A stretch of DNA of 64,000 bases from the NCBI GenBank assembly GCA_905250115.1, contig CAJNOI010000046.1, positions 1 to 64,000 on the forward strand. The letters run 5' to 3'. Below the pieces are notes generated by a model. That model worked only from the letters and a program-made list of their open reading frames with translations. It was not told where the DNA came from and did no database searches. This document shows, piece by piece, positions 33,505 to 45,133 of this stretch (its first letter is position 1; each line of letters begins with the position of its first letter). The DNA comes from Adineta steineri (Eukaryota > Rotifera > Eurotatoria > Adinetida > Adinetidae). The position numbers and the translations under genes are program-made.

Positions 33505-35820
33505 ATGGTAATATTAAATGTATGTGGAGGAGAAGTGTATAGCTAGTGACCATCATGTAAATATTGACCTTATTTTTTATATTTGAAAAAAGAATAAATA
33601 AAACTTCTTATTTTCCGTCATAATATGCAGTAAAATAGCCGTTGCTTATCATTTTTGCTATGTGCCGATAGAAGTGATGCTGCACTGAGTTAGAAAGGAG
33701 CTTTTAGGAAACTATTTTGCAGTGCTCGAGAACGTTTGAAACTTGGCTGATGTGGTTACTTTTATTTTTATTAAAAAAACTTTTATTGATGTCTTAATCG
33801 TCATATTCATAAAAGCTAGGAAGAAAATCAAAAAGCAATACATGACTTCTTTCTATTTCTTTTCTTTGACAAATTGTTTGAACTAAATTGTCTTCAGTTC
33901 AAATAATTCTATTATAAGAAAGTCCATTACAGACAATTACTATTATCATTTGAATCTTTAATAAAATTTTCAAAATAAACAAGACTGTCAGAATTCATAG
34001 TTCTCTATTCAATGGTTCAATAGGTTTTGATCAATAATTCAAGTATCCTATGTACATATAGCATTAAAATAAAAATGCCAGTACAAACTGTATATCTCAA
34101 AAGACATATTTTTGCTGTTTATACTTTTTTTTTAATCTCATGAAGAACTTGGATAAATTTTTTAATTAATAAACGTTATAAAATAAAATCTCCCTACAAA
34201 TATAACAGAATTCAACAAAATTTCCACTAAGTAAATCATATGCGAGCACACGCGCATAATATATTTCATGTGTTTTATATGTAAAAGAAGTCAATTTAAC
34301 ATGAAGCTATATTATAGCTATACATGATCGCATAAGAACTGTTTCATTATATTCAGTTAAATATTTAATTAATTCAGCAGCATATGCCTAAGCTGTCGGT
34401 TGGTTAAGATCAATTTGTGTCTATAATAAATATTCGAAGAATAAACTAAATGTTGATAATGAATGAACTTTTAGTACGTTAATATATAAATAATATCGAT
34501 GAATCTCATAAATTAATTTTGATAATAACTATTTCTTAATAGAATTAAATAGCAAAATCTCCGAATAATTTTTTTGATTAGTAAAAGATATTAATAAACA
34601 AGAAAATAATATATGAAGACTATTTGAATAATTATTTTAATGATGAAGGTAAATTAATAAGAGATAATGTATTATATGAGATGATAGGATTAAATAAAAA
34701 TCAGTGAGAGATGATATTTTATTTAGACCAAAATAAATGGAAATACTTATTCAATTTTTTTTATTCTTACCGTTATAAATCTTGGTTGTTTAATCATCCG
34801 AGTTTATTGATCTAATGATAATGATCATATAAGTGTCTTGGAACAAAAAGCTGATCGACTGATATTGATTGATAAAGAAAATATTTTATAATACAAGAAT
34901 ATTTGATAGATGATGAAAATCATCCGAATATCAGACTATTTTATCACAAGACACATGATAAACTTATTTTAACGAGAAAGATTAAAAATAAAATGAAATT
35001 TGTCTAATCTTTGTTTACATGCAAGAAATAATTTAAGGAGCATGCTATTCTTCGAGATTATTTACTGATGATATTGCTAATAATAATGGAGCCAAACTAT
35101 CATGAAACGACTCCAAACGAACATCGAAAAATAAATTTCTTATAACTTTCTACGTAATCTGAATAATAATCATATACTTCAATACGTAAACGTTCATAAA
35201 GTTAATTATTACTAATTGGTTGTTCAATATGTGATTGAGATTTAATTAATGTTTAATTGTTTTTTCTGAAGTAGATATTTAATGATAAGCTATAAACCAT
35301 CTTTGTCAGTTATATGAATAAAAATGAACATTTAACAAAAAGTATAGAATTTTTTTAATTAATTTATAGACAATAATATTTTATCATAGAATTGAAATAT
35401 TTCATATTATTATGAAGCGTCATTCATTAAAATCAATCTATTTTCAAGGTTAATACTTATCATATAGATATGAATGTCAGTCGTTCGACATAGTTTAACT
35501 CTTGTGTATGTAGATGTCGTTGAAAATCATAATTTCTTATTTGTTTATTACATGATAAGTTTGCATAAAATAGATTTTATCTTTATTTTGTAAGTTTTTC
35601 TTCTTTCAAAATAAAACTGATTGTTTAAATGGAATACAAAATCATCCTCCATCAGTTTCATATTTGAACTCTATTCGTTAGAAACTAACCAAACCGATAA
35701 GATTCCCATTGTTCTTCGTAGTAACTTTTCGAGTGCATCCAATAACTATTCACAACAACTGTACAGTGAACTTTCTGTATTCTTTTTTTGCTTTAGTTAA
35801 ATCATTATCTCGCTTCGTTC
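33505..35820. other. Intergenic with a decayed coding relic
   Basis: AT-rich flank between F-box/LRR gene 1 and dyskerin. Apart from the relic at 34615-34892, I see no coding signal. The acceptor-like TTTTTTTGCTTTAG ending near 35797 suggests a 5' UTR intron of the dyskerin gene. Confidence 0.45.
34615..34892 (+). pseudogene. Decayed coding relic of unknown family
   Basis: Frame from 34615 reads protein-like for 66 codons (EDYLNNYFNDEGKLIRDNVL..., KWKYLFNFFYSYRYKSW) but is broken by an in-frame TGA at 34705-34707 and stops at 34813. A shifted frame then continues NDNDHISVLEQKADRLILI to about 34892. Composition and continuity suggest a former gene. I do not recognise the family. Confidence 0.4.
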
Positions 35821-37926
35821 ATGGCAAGCAAAAGTATAGCTGTAAGCCTTTAATTTATATTTACATACTAATTTACTTAATTATTTCTCATATCTTATCA
35901 GGATATTCAGCATCAAGGTAAATTCTCTATTGAACCATCAACAACTGGTGGCAAACTAAATACATCCGATTGGCCACTTCTTCTAAAAGTATATTAATTT
36001 TGAAAATGTTTTATTTTAATTTATTTTATTGTTGTTTTTTTTTCTATTAGAATTTCGATCGTTTAAATGTTCGTTCGAATCATTATACGCGTAAGTACAT
36101 TAACGTAGATTTTACGATTAGATAAATAAATCTTTTTCGATTGTTTTTTTTTCTAGCAATTTCGACCGGTTGTTCACCGTTACAACGACCAATCGACGAA
36201 TATATCAAGTAAATTACCCAAGAAAAATTTTTTTTTTTTTTTATAAAAAATTATTTCTGGTTATTATTAGATCAGGATTTATTAATTTGGATAAACCTGT
36301 AAATCCATCATCACATGAAGTTGTTGCATGGATTAAACGCATATTTTGTAAAGCATTACCAGTAACAAAAACAGGTCATTCAGGTACATTAGATCCGAAA
36401 GTATCGGGTTGTTTAATTGTTTGTATTGAACGCGCAACACGTCTTGTTAAATCTCAACAATCAGCTGGTAAAGAATATATTGGTGTTGTACGTTTTCATT
36501 CACCAATTGATGATATTAAAAAAGTCGAACGCGTAAGTTTTATAGAAAAATACGTTGTTTTTCTCTTTGTAAAAAAAAATATTAATTAAATTTTAGACAC
36601 TTGAATCTTTAACTGGTGCCGTATTTCAAAAGCCACCAGTTATTGCTGCTGTTAAAAGACAACTCCGTATTCGAACCATCTATGAAAGCAAACTATTGGA
36701 ATTCGATCAAAAACGAAATATTGGTAAAAAAATCTAATTTTATGATTGTTTTTCTTTCGAAATAAAATTTTTGAATATTTTAGGTATTTTTTGGGTTAGT
36801 TGTGAAGCTGGAACTTACATTCGAACACTATGTGTTCATATGGGTCTTCTAATTGGTGTTGGTGGTATTATGCAAGAGCTACGTCGTGTCCGATCTGGTA
36901 TTCAATCAGAACAAGTAAGAAAAAGAAACTTTGAATTTAAAGGCATAAATAGATATTTTTTGTAGGAAGGCATGGTAACAATGCATGATGTCATTGATGC
37001 AACATATGCTTATATGCATAATAAAGATGAAACTTATCTTCGTCGTGTTGTTAAACCATTAGAAGCATTACTTGTATCACACAAGCGTATTATTATTAAA
37101 GATAGTGCTGTATGTTGAATAATCTTGATTATATATTTTTTTATTGATATTTTTATCTCTTGAAAAAAAAAAATAGGTTAACGCAGTTTGTTATGGTGCA
37201 AAATTATTATTACCTGGTGTACTTCGTTATGAAGATGGAATTGAAATAAATGAACAGATTGTTATAACAACAACAAAAGGTGAAGCTGTTGCTTTAGGTA
37301 TTGCTTTAATGACAACAGCCACAATGGCAACATGTGATCATGGTATCGCAGCCAAAATAAAACGTGTAGTTATGGAACGTGATACATATCCAAGAAAATG
37401 GGGTTTTGGACCTGTTGTAAGTTTCTTATTTGTAGAAATGAAAAAGAAAATCAAAAATTCTTTTCTATTTTCAGGCTTCCAAAAAGAAATTAATGATCAA
37501 AGAAGGTATCTTAGGTAAATTTGGTAAACCAACAGATCAAACACCAAAAAATTGGCGTGATATGCTCTATGATGTTAATGCTAATCCATCTGCTTCAAAA
37601 GTAAGTTTAAATATAGATCTTCTTTTTTTTTAATTTTATTAAATATTATTTCTTTAGCGACCACATGAAGAATCAGCTGTATCAACAGGTGCATCAGATG
37701 AATCGAAATCTGAAAAGAAGAAAAAAGAAAAAAGAGTTAAAGTTGAAGATGATGATGATGAACCAATGCAAACATCATCAGTTGCTGATAATTCAGTAAA
37801 TAAATTTTAAAAAAAACAGAATCCTTTTTTCTATATATTTATTTTTAAATTTAGACACTAGATGATTCAACAAGTGAAAAGAAACATAAAAAACATAAGA
37901 AAAAAAATAAAGAAGATTCCGATTAA
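35821..37926 (+). CDS. DKC1: Dyskerin / Cbf5 pseudouridine synthase
   Basis: Catalytic subunit of H/ACA snoRNPs: pseudouridylates rRNA and snRNA and, in animals, stabilises telomerase RNA in the nucleolus and Cajal bodies. Exons: 35821-35841, 35902-35988, 36051-36090, 36157-36208, 36271-36532, 36597-36723, 36784-36914, 36966-37109, 37177-37416, 37475-37600, 37658-37795, 37855-37926; 479 residues. Seen: DKCLD-type N-terminus with [17 protein letters not shown], TruB motif [18 protein letters not shown] with catalytic D108, [27 protein letters not shown], then the PUA domain (about 289-370, [20 protein letters not shown]), and a C-terminal acidic then Lys-rich nucleolar tail ([11 protein letters not shown]). 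The first exon is only 7 codons; its donor and the match of IADIQH to the animal VAEIQH support it, but the N-terminus is shorter than usual. Confidence 0.95.
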
Positions 37927-38291
37927 ACAAAAGACAACATCAATTTGTTATTTGTTTCATTTCTATTATTGTTTTTTTGTTGTTATATTCTGGTGGCCAG
38001 TGTGGCACTATGAAAAAGAAGAAAATAAAAAAAATTAGTTCAGTTTTTTTTCCAGTATTAGGTTTTAATTTCAAAACCTACAGAAACAAAAAAAGCTATG
38101 TTTAATGATATACTTAACATTTTTCTTCATTTCAAAAACAATCATTTTTAATAGGAGAGGAATATCAAGCTCCCTCTATTTTCATGCTTGACTTTTCGAG
38201 TACTATTGGCGTAAACTTCTGTATAACTAGCATTACCTGAGTATTGTGCAATCACTCGGGTTTTTTTTCATAAACACACTAAACAAAAAGA

Positions 38292-39335
38292 ATGAAAACG
38301 TGTGCGGAACAATTTCCTGTTGAAATATGGCTTATGATTTATCGTTATTTGGAAGCACATGATCTATTTTATGCTTTTCATCATTTAAATTATTATTTTG
38401 AGCAAATACTTGCATCAAATTATCTTTCATTTTATATTCGATTTAAAGAAATTGATACTAATCCTTATTGGTCTGATTCAGTACTTAATCGTACAATATG
38501 TCTTCGAACATCTACTCAATTACGATCGTCTTATTTTCTTCAATTTCTTCATTTGAATGCGAAGAAATTAATTCGATTACAAAGTTTATCGATTAACATC
38601 AATTCACGAAATGTATCATATACATTATCGATTTGTAAAGCTGTAAATGAACTTTCTGCACTTAGACATTTATCTTTAGTATGTACATTAAATGAAAATT
38701 TATTCAAATCAATTATTAGTATACAAACTTTACAAATATGTCAATTAGTTTTAAGAGAATCAACAGATATTATTAATAATCAAGTACATGTAAATAGTAA
38801 TATTAAACAGCTTACTATTATCTTCCTTAGTAATGTAAATGATGCTATTATAAATTTATTTTTAATTCATTTATCAGAATTAAAACGATTTGAAGTCTCT
38901 GGTTCATATTTTAGTTTTCAACAAGCATCGATATTTACTACGCATTTATGTACTCTTTCAAAACTTCGAATTCTTAAACTTAAATTAGCAAATGGTCATT
39001 TAACATCAGATTGTTTGAAATATTTACATTTAATAGCACCTGTTTTAAAACATTTCTATTTCCATTATAATAAACATATCTTATCCGAGACATTTATTGA
39101 TGATTTTATGTTTTATTGGTGGCCAGTTATAGAACAAATTTCATATATTAATATATACATTAAAGGTCATTTATATGTTGATATTAATGATAATAATACA
39201 CAGATGAATTTACAAAAAAATCAACAAATTCTACTTAATAAAATGAAAAAATCTAATGGATCTATGAAAGTTGAATGGACTGAACAGAATTTTATACCAC
39301 TCAAATCGATTGAAATTAATATTACGAAATCTTAA
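38292..39335 (+). CDS. Intronless F-box protein, paralogue of the gene at 44096
   Basis: A 347-residue single-exon protein. Residues about 7-50 form an F-box (FPVEIWLMIYRYLEAHDLFY...LNYYFEQIL). The rest alternates short hydrophobic strands and helices (LQSLSININSRN, LSALRHLSLVC, IKQLTIIFL, LSELKRFEVSG, LSKLRILKLKL), an irregular LRR-like solenoid, and ends KSIEINITKS. It probably bridges SCF ubiquitin ligase to unknown substrates. The paralogue at 44096 shares length, F-box and the FYWxPxxxxI segment. Being intronless among intron-rich neighbours suggests an origin by retroposition or an intronless family expansion. Confidence 0.8.
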   Translation: MKTCAEQFPVEIWLMIYRYLEAHDLFYAFHHLNYYFEQILASNYLSFYIRFKEIDTNPYWSDSVLNRTICLRTSTQLRSSYFLQFLHLNAKKLIRLQSLSININSRNVSYTLSICKAVNELSALRHLSLVCTLNENLFKSIISIQTLQICQLVLRESTDIINNQVHVNSNIKQLTIIFLSNVNDAIINLFLIHLSELKRFEVSGSYFSFQQASIFTTHLCTLSKLRILKLKLANGHLTSDCLKYLHLIAPVLKHFYFHYNKHILSETFIDDFMFYWWPVIEQISYINIYIKGHLYVDINDNNTQMNLQKNQQILLNKMKKSNGSMKVEWTEQNFIPLKSIEINITKS

Positions 39336-40383
39336 TAAAACGTGTATTTTATTCTTTCCCACTATTTATCATTATTAAAATGATATTTTAATAAATACAA
39401 AAATACAAATATGCCATATAATGAACACTTTCGTAAGCGAAACATTGCTCAAGTTTTGAATAATCTGTCCTAAAACGATTAGAAAACATGTATCAAAAAA
39501 TGGCTCAATGAAGTATGAATTGAAATTGTCATCTTGGTTGAATACTAGCATTGAATCATTTTTTATTCTATATTTTATTAAAAGAAATTGACAGTAATGA
39601 TCAACAATGTTCGATTGATTTGTATTAGTTTGATTTAATACTCAAGTATATAATATCTCTAGAGTCAAGTTCTATTTATTTTCTTGAATTTCATGGTTGC
39701 CATCAGAGACGCGCTTGCGACTTATCTTGAAATGAAAAAAGTTTTAGGAATGTTGGAAGTCCTTTCCAGTATTAATTGGCTATCTCACTTCTCAATAGTT
39801 TGTTTAATGAAAATATCCTGATTCCTTTGTTTTACAATAATTAAATTTATAAATCATTCAACAAAATAAAATAAAATTTCGATATGAACACGATATGAAT
39901 CAAGAAAGTAATTCACCATCTTCATCATCTAATATACCTAGAACTGTTCGTGAAAAATTCTTTAAAGATATTAAATATTAAAAAGAAAAAAGAAATGGTT
40001 TTCTGTGAACCAACATCGATTTATGTGTAATACATTTTTTTGTTCTAGTCACCCTCTACTTATTGTGAAACTTCATTTGAAAAATTATTCTTCGCTAAAA
40101 TAGAACGAAAGTGTCATAGCTTGATCCTTCAAGAATAAAATGAAACTTAATGGGAGCTATTTTGAATTTTGACTTGACTTGAATCAAAAAATCGCTGACT
40201 AATCCATCTCCGTTTTCTAGTTGATATCATTCTTTTTCATTTTTTTCTTCCAACAAGTATTTACAACATCATGTAAAATCTAGGATACAAAACAAATATC
40301 CATTTATATACTGATAAGATAAAGAACATTATATATAACTAACATATAAGTCTACACAACACGCATTTCATCAACATTACACA
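39336..40383. other. Intergenic, ends in duplicated promoter
   Basis: No supported gene; a 28-codon ORF at 39895 (MNQESNSPSSSSNIPRTV...) is too short to call. The last ~155 bp repeat the upstream blocks of the first F-box/LRR gene. Confidence 0.45.
40228..40383 (+). promoter_or_regulatory. Second copy of the F-box/LRR promoter
   Basis: Shares TTTTTTCTTCCAACAAGTA, CAACATCATGTAA and ACACGCATTTCATCAACA with 30126-30277. A CATATAAG lies about 35-40 bases before the ATG at 40384. Confidence 0.55.
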
Positions 40384-42990
40384 ATGGCAAATCAAACTGC
40401 CGTTAACTTCCTTAAATTACCGGTAGAACTTGTCCACCGTATTTTGGATAATCACTCGTATTGGACCATTCTCTACTCTATGAGAAACGTATGTCAACGT
40501 TTCAACAGCATCGTAGATAGCTACGAGCGCTATCAGGTAAACTTTTTTCTATCATGATAGTTTAATTTTTATCTATTGATTCCAATATAACATACGTGAA
40601 TAAATTATTTCTTACTCAAAATAAATCATTACCTACCTCTTTCTCCCGAAAAGTTCCTTTTTTTTCTTTTCTCTTCACTTACAACTTCAATATTTCACAT
40701 TTCCAACTAGATATGATGTCATAAACATATAGTGCTTAGGTAAGAACGAAAAAAGGGAATAAAACATTGTTATTTACTTTTTACGTATATATAAGTACCC
40801 TTTGTTTGAACACCTTTTCGATAATAGAAATCTTGAGGGTGTGGGTGTGAATGAAATCGAATAACTACACACCTACACTTTCAACTTTTACTTCCCTACT
40901 ATAACCACACGTAACACTAATCAACCAATCAGTCTCTCCTTCTATACCGTATCTTTAACTGCAATATTTCATTTAGGCAGTCACCACACTAGATTTTTCG
41001 AATCATCGATACGGATCGATTCCAATACGATCTTTGGCTCGTGCATTACAACACAACTCAGTAAATCTTATTCTCTCCTAATATGTACTATATATTTACC
41101 TCTACTTTTCCATCTAGACGATCACCACACTAGATCTCGAAAATAATGAAATTGGAGATGTTGGAGCACGATCTTTGGGTCATGCATTACTATACAACAC
41201 AGTAACTCTTATTCTGTTCTTGTCTGTACTATGTCTTTACCTCCACTTTTCCCGCTAGACAATCACCGCACTAAATCTCTCACATAATCGAATCGGAGAT
41301 GTTGGAGCACAATCTTTGCGTCGTGCATTACTAAACAACACAGTAAGTTTCATTCTCTCCTTAACTTTACTATGTATTTACCTCCACTTTTTCATCTAGA
41401 CAATCACAACACTAGATCTCCATTATAATGAAATCGGAGATGATGGAGCACAATCCTTGAGTCATGCATTACGATACAACTCAGTAACTCTTAATCTTTC
41501 TATATCTATACTGTGTCTTCATCTCTACTCTTTCATTTAGACACTCACCACACTAAATCTTTGGAACAATGGAATCGCAGAGGTTGGAGCACAATCATTA
41601 GGTGATGCATTACCGCACAACTCAGTAACTCTTATTCTCTCCTTATGTGTACTACGTCTTTACCTCCACTTTTTCATTTAGGCACTCACTACACTAAATC
41701 TCTGGAACAATCGAATTGGAGACGCTGGAGCACAATCTTTAGGCGATGGTTTACAACACAACTCAGTAACTCTCATTGTATCCTTAACTGTGCTATATTT
41801 TTACTTCTACTTTTTCACTTAGACACTTACCACACTAAATGTCCAATGTAACCAAATCAGAAATGTTGGAGCACAATCTTTGGGAAATGCATTACAACAA
41901 AACACAGTAACTCTTATTCTCTCATTATCTGTACTGTGTCTATGGCTTTACTATTTCATTTAGACACTCACCACACTAAATCTCTCGTTCAATGAAATTG
42001 GAGCGGTTGGAGCACAATCTTTAGGAGATGCATTACAATACAACTCAGTAAGCCTTATTTTCTTGTTATCTGTATTATGTCTTTACTTCTACTTTTTCAT
42101 TTAGACACTCACCACACTAAATCTGTCGCACAATGGAATCGGAGATGTTGGAGCACAGTCATTAGGTGTTGTATTACAGCATAACTCAGTAACTATTATT
42201 ATTTCCATGTCTGTACTATGTCTTTACCTTCACTTTTTCATCTAGACACTCACTACATTAAATCTCTCGTTCAATAAAATCGGAGATGTTGGAGCACAAT
42301 TTTTAGCTAATGCATTACAGTACAACTCTGTAACTCGTATTCTCTCATTATCTTTACTAAGTATTTACCACCACTTTTTTCAACTAGACACTAACCGTAC
42401 TAAATCTCTGGGATAATTATATCGGAAATGATGGAACAAAATCTTTTGGTGATGCATTACAACAAAACAAAGTATCTCTTATTCTCTCGTTATCTCTACT
42501 AAGTCTTTAGCTCCACTTTCTCATTCAGACACTCACCGCGCTAGATCTCTCGCATAATTGGATTAACGATGTTGGTGCACAATCTTTAGGTGATGCATTA
42601 AAATGCAACACAGTAACTCTTATTGTCTCTTTACTCATATTATTGCTTTACCCCCGCTTTTTCATCCAGGTACTTACCGCACTAAAACTCTCGCACAATG
42701 AAATCCGAGACGTTGGAGCACAATCGTTAGGTGATGCATTACAAAACAACATAGTAGCCCTCATTCTCTCTTTACCCATATCATGTCTTAGGCTCTACTT
42801 TTTCATCTAGACACTCACCATACTAACCGTCTCAGGTAATCGGATCGGAGATGATGCGATGAATATAATCGTTAAATTACTCGAACGGAATAGTGGAGCA
42901 GGCCTCGAAATTGGTCCACTTCCTTCTGGCTCACCATGGCCCACATCGAGCCTTCAATATTGTAAACCCACCCGGCCCAATGATGCTTAA
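40384..42990 (+). CDS. F-box / leucine-rich-repeat protein 2 (14 LRR exons)
   Basis: The F-box exon, 40384-40536 (51 codons, same length as paralogue 1), reads LPVELVHRILDNHSY...MRNVCQRFNSIVDSY. Thirteen 84-nt phase-0 LRR exons follow, starting at 40977, 41118, 41259, 41400, 41541, 41682, 41823, 41964, 42105, 42246, 42388, 42529 and 42670, then a final exon 42811-42990. Total 474 residues. Repeat consensus: TLTTLNLSxNxIGDVGAQSL. Every donor is GTAA/GTAG-like and every acceptor TAG or CAG after a pyrimidine tract. The last exon leaves the LRR after about 28 codons and runs into a GC-rich segment (proline-rich tail ending PTRPNDA) that looks like inserted DNA. A G-rich/C-rich hairpin lies in the 440-bp first intron (40832-40880). 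Likely an SCF substrate receptor. Confidence 0.85.
40977..42894 (+). repeat. Tandem LRR exon-intron array, 141-bp period
   Basis: Fourteen units; successive exon starts differ by exactly 141 bp in twelve of thirteen steps and by 142 bp once. The 84-nt exon and 57-nt intron duplicate together, and intron sequence is conserved (GTAACTCTTATTCTCTC...CACTTTTTCATTTAG). All exons are phase 0 and divisible by three. Confidence 0.9.
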
Positions 42991-43070
42991 GTCTAGCCCG
43001 ACCCAGCCCGTTCAGTGTCTTCGGAAAGACCGGTCGGTCCGGTCCGATAGTAGCCAGAAACACTTTTAAC
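42895..43070. mobile_element. GC-rich insertion-like segment at the 3' end of F-box/LRR 2
   Basis: About 175 bp of much higher GC content than the surroundings (GGCCCACATCGAGCC, CCCACCCGGCCCAATGATGC, CCCGACCCAGCCCG, CCGGTCGGTCCGGTCCG). It supplies the last ~30 codons and the stop of the upstream gene. On the minus strand it holds a 63-codon ORF (GLGRARLKHHWAGW...). Composition suggests a transposon fragment, but no terminal repeats are visible. Confidence 0.45.
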
Positions 43071-44095
43071 TCTAGACATAAAGTAATTCAATCAATTAAT
43101 ATTGGCTTATTCTTCTAATACTTGTTAGAATAATCGAGTTTTTATATCGAAATGTTAATTAGTATATCGTTTGATTTTAAATAATTTTTGTTTATTCAAA
43201 TAAATAAACAAAGAATATAAATTAATCAATAACAGAATATCCATCCTACGGTTTTATTTTATCAATGTCCGAGATAATCATAGTCTGTTATCATTAGCAG
43301 TCAGATGAAGAATAGACTGTATTGTTAAAACAAATCATAATTCATACATTTACACAATATTCTGAAAAATCTTCAAAGAAAAACCATTAGAGAGTAAATA
43401 TTATAGTTTGCTTCTGTTTATTACCATATATCCTTAAGAAGAAGTACAATATTATATACTATGAATTGGTATGCTACTAAACTGGCTCTATTACAATACA
43501 TTTACAAGAAGCATTACATAGTTGTAGTCTATATAAATGTCAATTAATATTTTGGAAATCGGTAATAACTTCTAATTACACGTCTAGTATAAGTAGTGAT
43601 ATTGAAAAACTATCTATTACTTTTCTAAAACAAGCAAATCTTTCTAATTTGTATAGTTATTAAGTTTCACTCTTTCCCAAACATATTTTATTTATTCTTC
43701 TTGAATTTAAAATGCTTAAAAACTTAAATCTAAAACAAAAATTCTGTATTATATGCAGAACTTCCTTAGAGTCGTCCAATAGTCAATAATGGATGAACGG
43801 AAATTGTTAATTTACGTTATTGCATTGCTATAATGGAACAAATAGATTACCGTTCATTGTTTAATGAGAGTCAGAACAAAATAATGAAATATAATTTTTG
43901 TATTGTCATCGACGGATAATATCGGACGGCTAAATATTAACAGTAAATAGTCCGGAATGCAGTAGCATCGTCACCTACAATGCAACGACTATCATTAATA
44001 ATCATTTAGGAACGTGACCTTATTTATTATCGATGTTTTTTTTGCATTATATATTACTTAATAACAATACAAAATTTTCTTGACAATTCATTAAA
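42991..44095. other. Intergenic with F-box pseudogene
   Basis: AT-rich DNA between the F-box/LRR 2 stop and the intronless F-box gene at 44096. It holds the GC-rich insert (to about 43070) and a degenerate F-box paralogue from about 43502. Otherwise nothing is seen. Confidence 0.45.
43502..43800 (+). pseudogene. Degenerate paralogue of the intronless F-box family
   Basis: The frame 43502-43663 reads LQEALHSCSLYKCQLIFWKS, followed by SDIEKLSITFLKQANLSNLY, matching the middle of the 38292 and 44096 proteins (IQTLQICQLVLRES..., SNIKQLTIIFL). It stops at TAA 43661 and is followed, in another frame, by LLEFKMLKNLNLKQ. No F-box or start is present. A broken third copy lying between intact ones. 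Confidence 0.6.
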
Positions 44096-45133
44096 ATGAT
44101 AACACAAGCTGAACATCTTCCAAATGAATTATGGTTTATAATTTTCTCATATTTCGAAGCACATGATCTAGTTTATACTTTTTTCAAATTAAATTATCGT
44201 TTTACTCAATTACTTTCTTCCAATTATTTAACATTTTATATTCAATTGAATAAACAAAACTATCGTTATACTCCATATACTCCTACTCCTCGTTGGTTTA
44301 ATCGAATAGTAAATCGCATTACTTGTCTACGATCAACAAGTCAAAATAAATGTGGATATATTCCTGAATATCTTCGTCAAAATGCTCAAAAATTCATTCG
44401 ATTACAATCATTAACAATTACAATAAATTCTCAACAAACAAATATTATTTATCGAATTCTTCATAAACTTCCTTCATTAGAATATTTATCGATTACATGT
44501 AATATTCAAGCAACTTTATTAAAAAATATACTTAGTATATCTACTCTTCGTATATTTCAATTACATATCAAAGAATTCTTATGGAATATTATAAATCCTT
44601 TACATGTAAACAGTAATATTGAAATATTTTATATTCATTTTTTATATGTAATTGATTATCGATTGGTAAATTGTTTATTGGCTAGTATGTCAAAATTAAA
44701 ACAATTGGATATTTCAAGTAATCATGATTTATGTATTAGTTTAAATAGAAAATTTAATGATATCATATTCAATCTTTTACAACTTCGAACTATTAAATTT
44801 CAAGGATCTGAACATATTTTATGTATTTTTTTAAAACATTTACAAACAAAAATACATAATCTACAACGTCTTCATTTGAATATTAAATGTCGATTTTTTA
44901 ATGAAGATTTTTTTCGAAATTTAATCTTTTATTGGTATCCAATTTGGAATAAAATTGAAAAAGTTTATTTTCGTGTTGAAGGATATATTTTAAGTAATGA
45001 TTCAAAACAAACAAATCAATATAAAAAAATATTAACTATAAAAAATAAAGAATTAAATAATTGTTTCAAAATTCAATGGATACTACCCAATTATCAACTT
45101 AGTTTAAATACTATATTAATTATTTCAAAATAA
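44096..45133 (+). CDS. Intronless F-box protein, paralogue of the gene at 38292
   Basis: A 345-residue single-exon protein. F-box at residues 6-50 (LPNELWFIIFSYFEAHDLVYTF...LNYRFTQLLSSNYLTFYI). It is followed by irregular leucine-rich strands (LQSLTITINSQQ, LPSLEYLSITC, MSKLKQLDISSNH, LLQLRTIKFQG, LQRLHLNIKC), then FYWYPIWNKIEKVYF and a short tail. It aligns end to end with the 38292 protein at moderate identity, so the duplication is old. Presumed SCF adaptor with unknown target. Confidence 0.8.
   Translation: MITQAEHLPNELWFIIFSYFEAHDLVYTFFKLNYRFTQLLSSNYLTFYIQLNKQNYRYTPYTPTPRWFNRIVNRITCLRSTSQNKCGYIPEYLRQNAQKFIRLQSLTITINSQQTNIIYRILHKLPSLEYLSITCNIQATLLKNILSISTLRIFQLHIKEFLWNIINPLHVNSNIEIFYIHFLYVIDYRLVNCLLASMSKLKQLDISSNHDLCISLNRKFNDIIFNLLQLRTIKFQGSEHILCIFLKHLQTKIHNLQRLHLNIKCRFFNEDFFRNLIFYWYPIWNKIEKVYFRVEGYILSNDSKQTNQYKKILTIKNKELNNCFKIQWILPNYQLSLNTILIISK

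Noticed and set aside
31999..42894. Regular ~140-bp repeats that could be mistaken for CRISPR or satellite
   Set aside because: Each unit is an LRR codon block with splice sites and open phase-0 frame; the genome is eukaryotic.
42872..43063. 63-codon minus-strand ORF in GC-rich segment
   Set aside because: Open by GC composition; overlaps the end of the F-box/LRR gene antisense; kept only as part of the insertion note.
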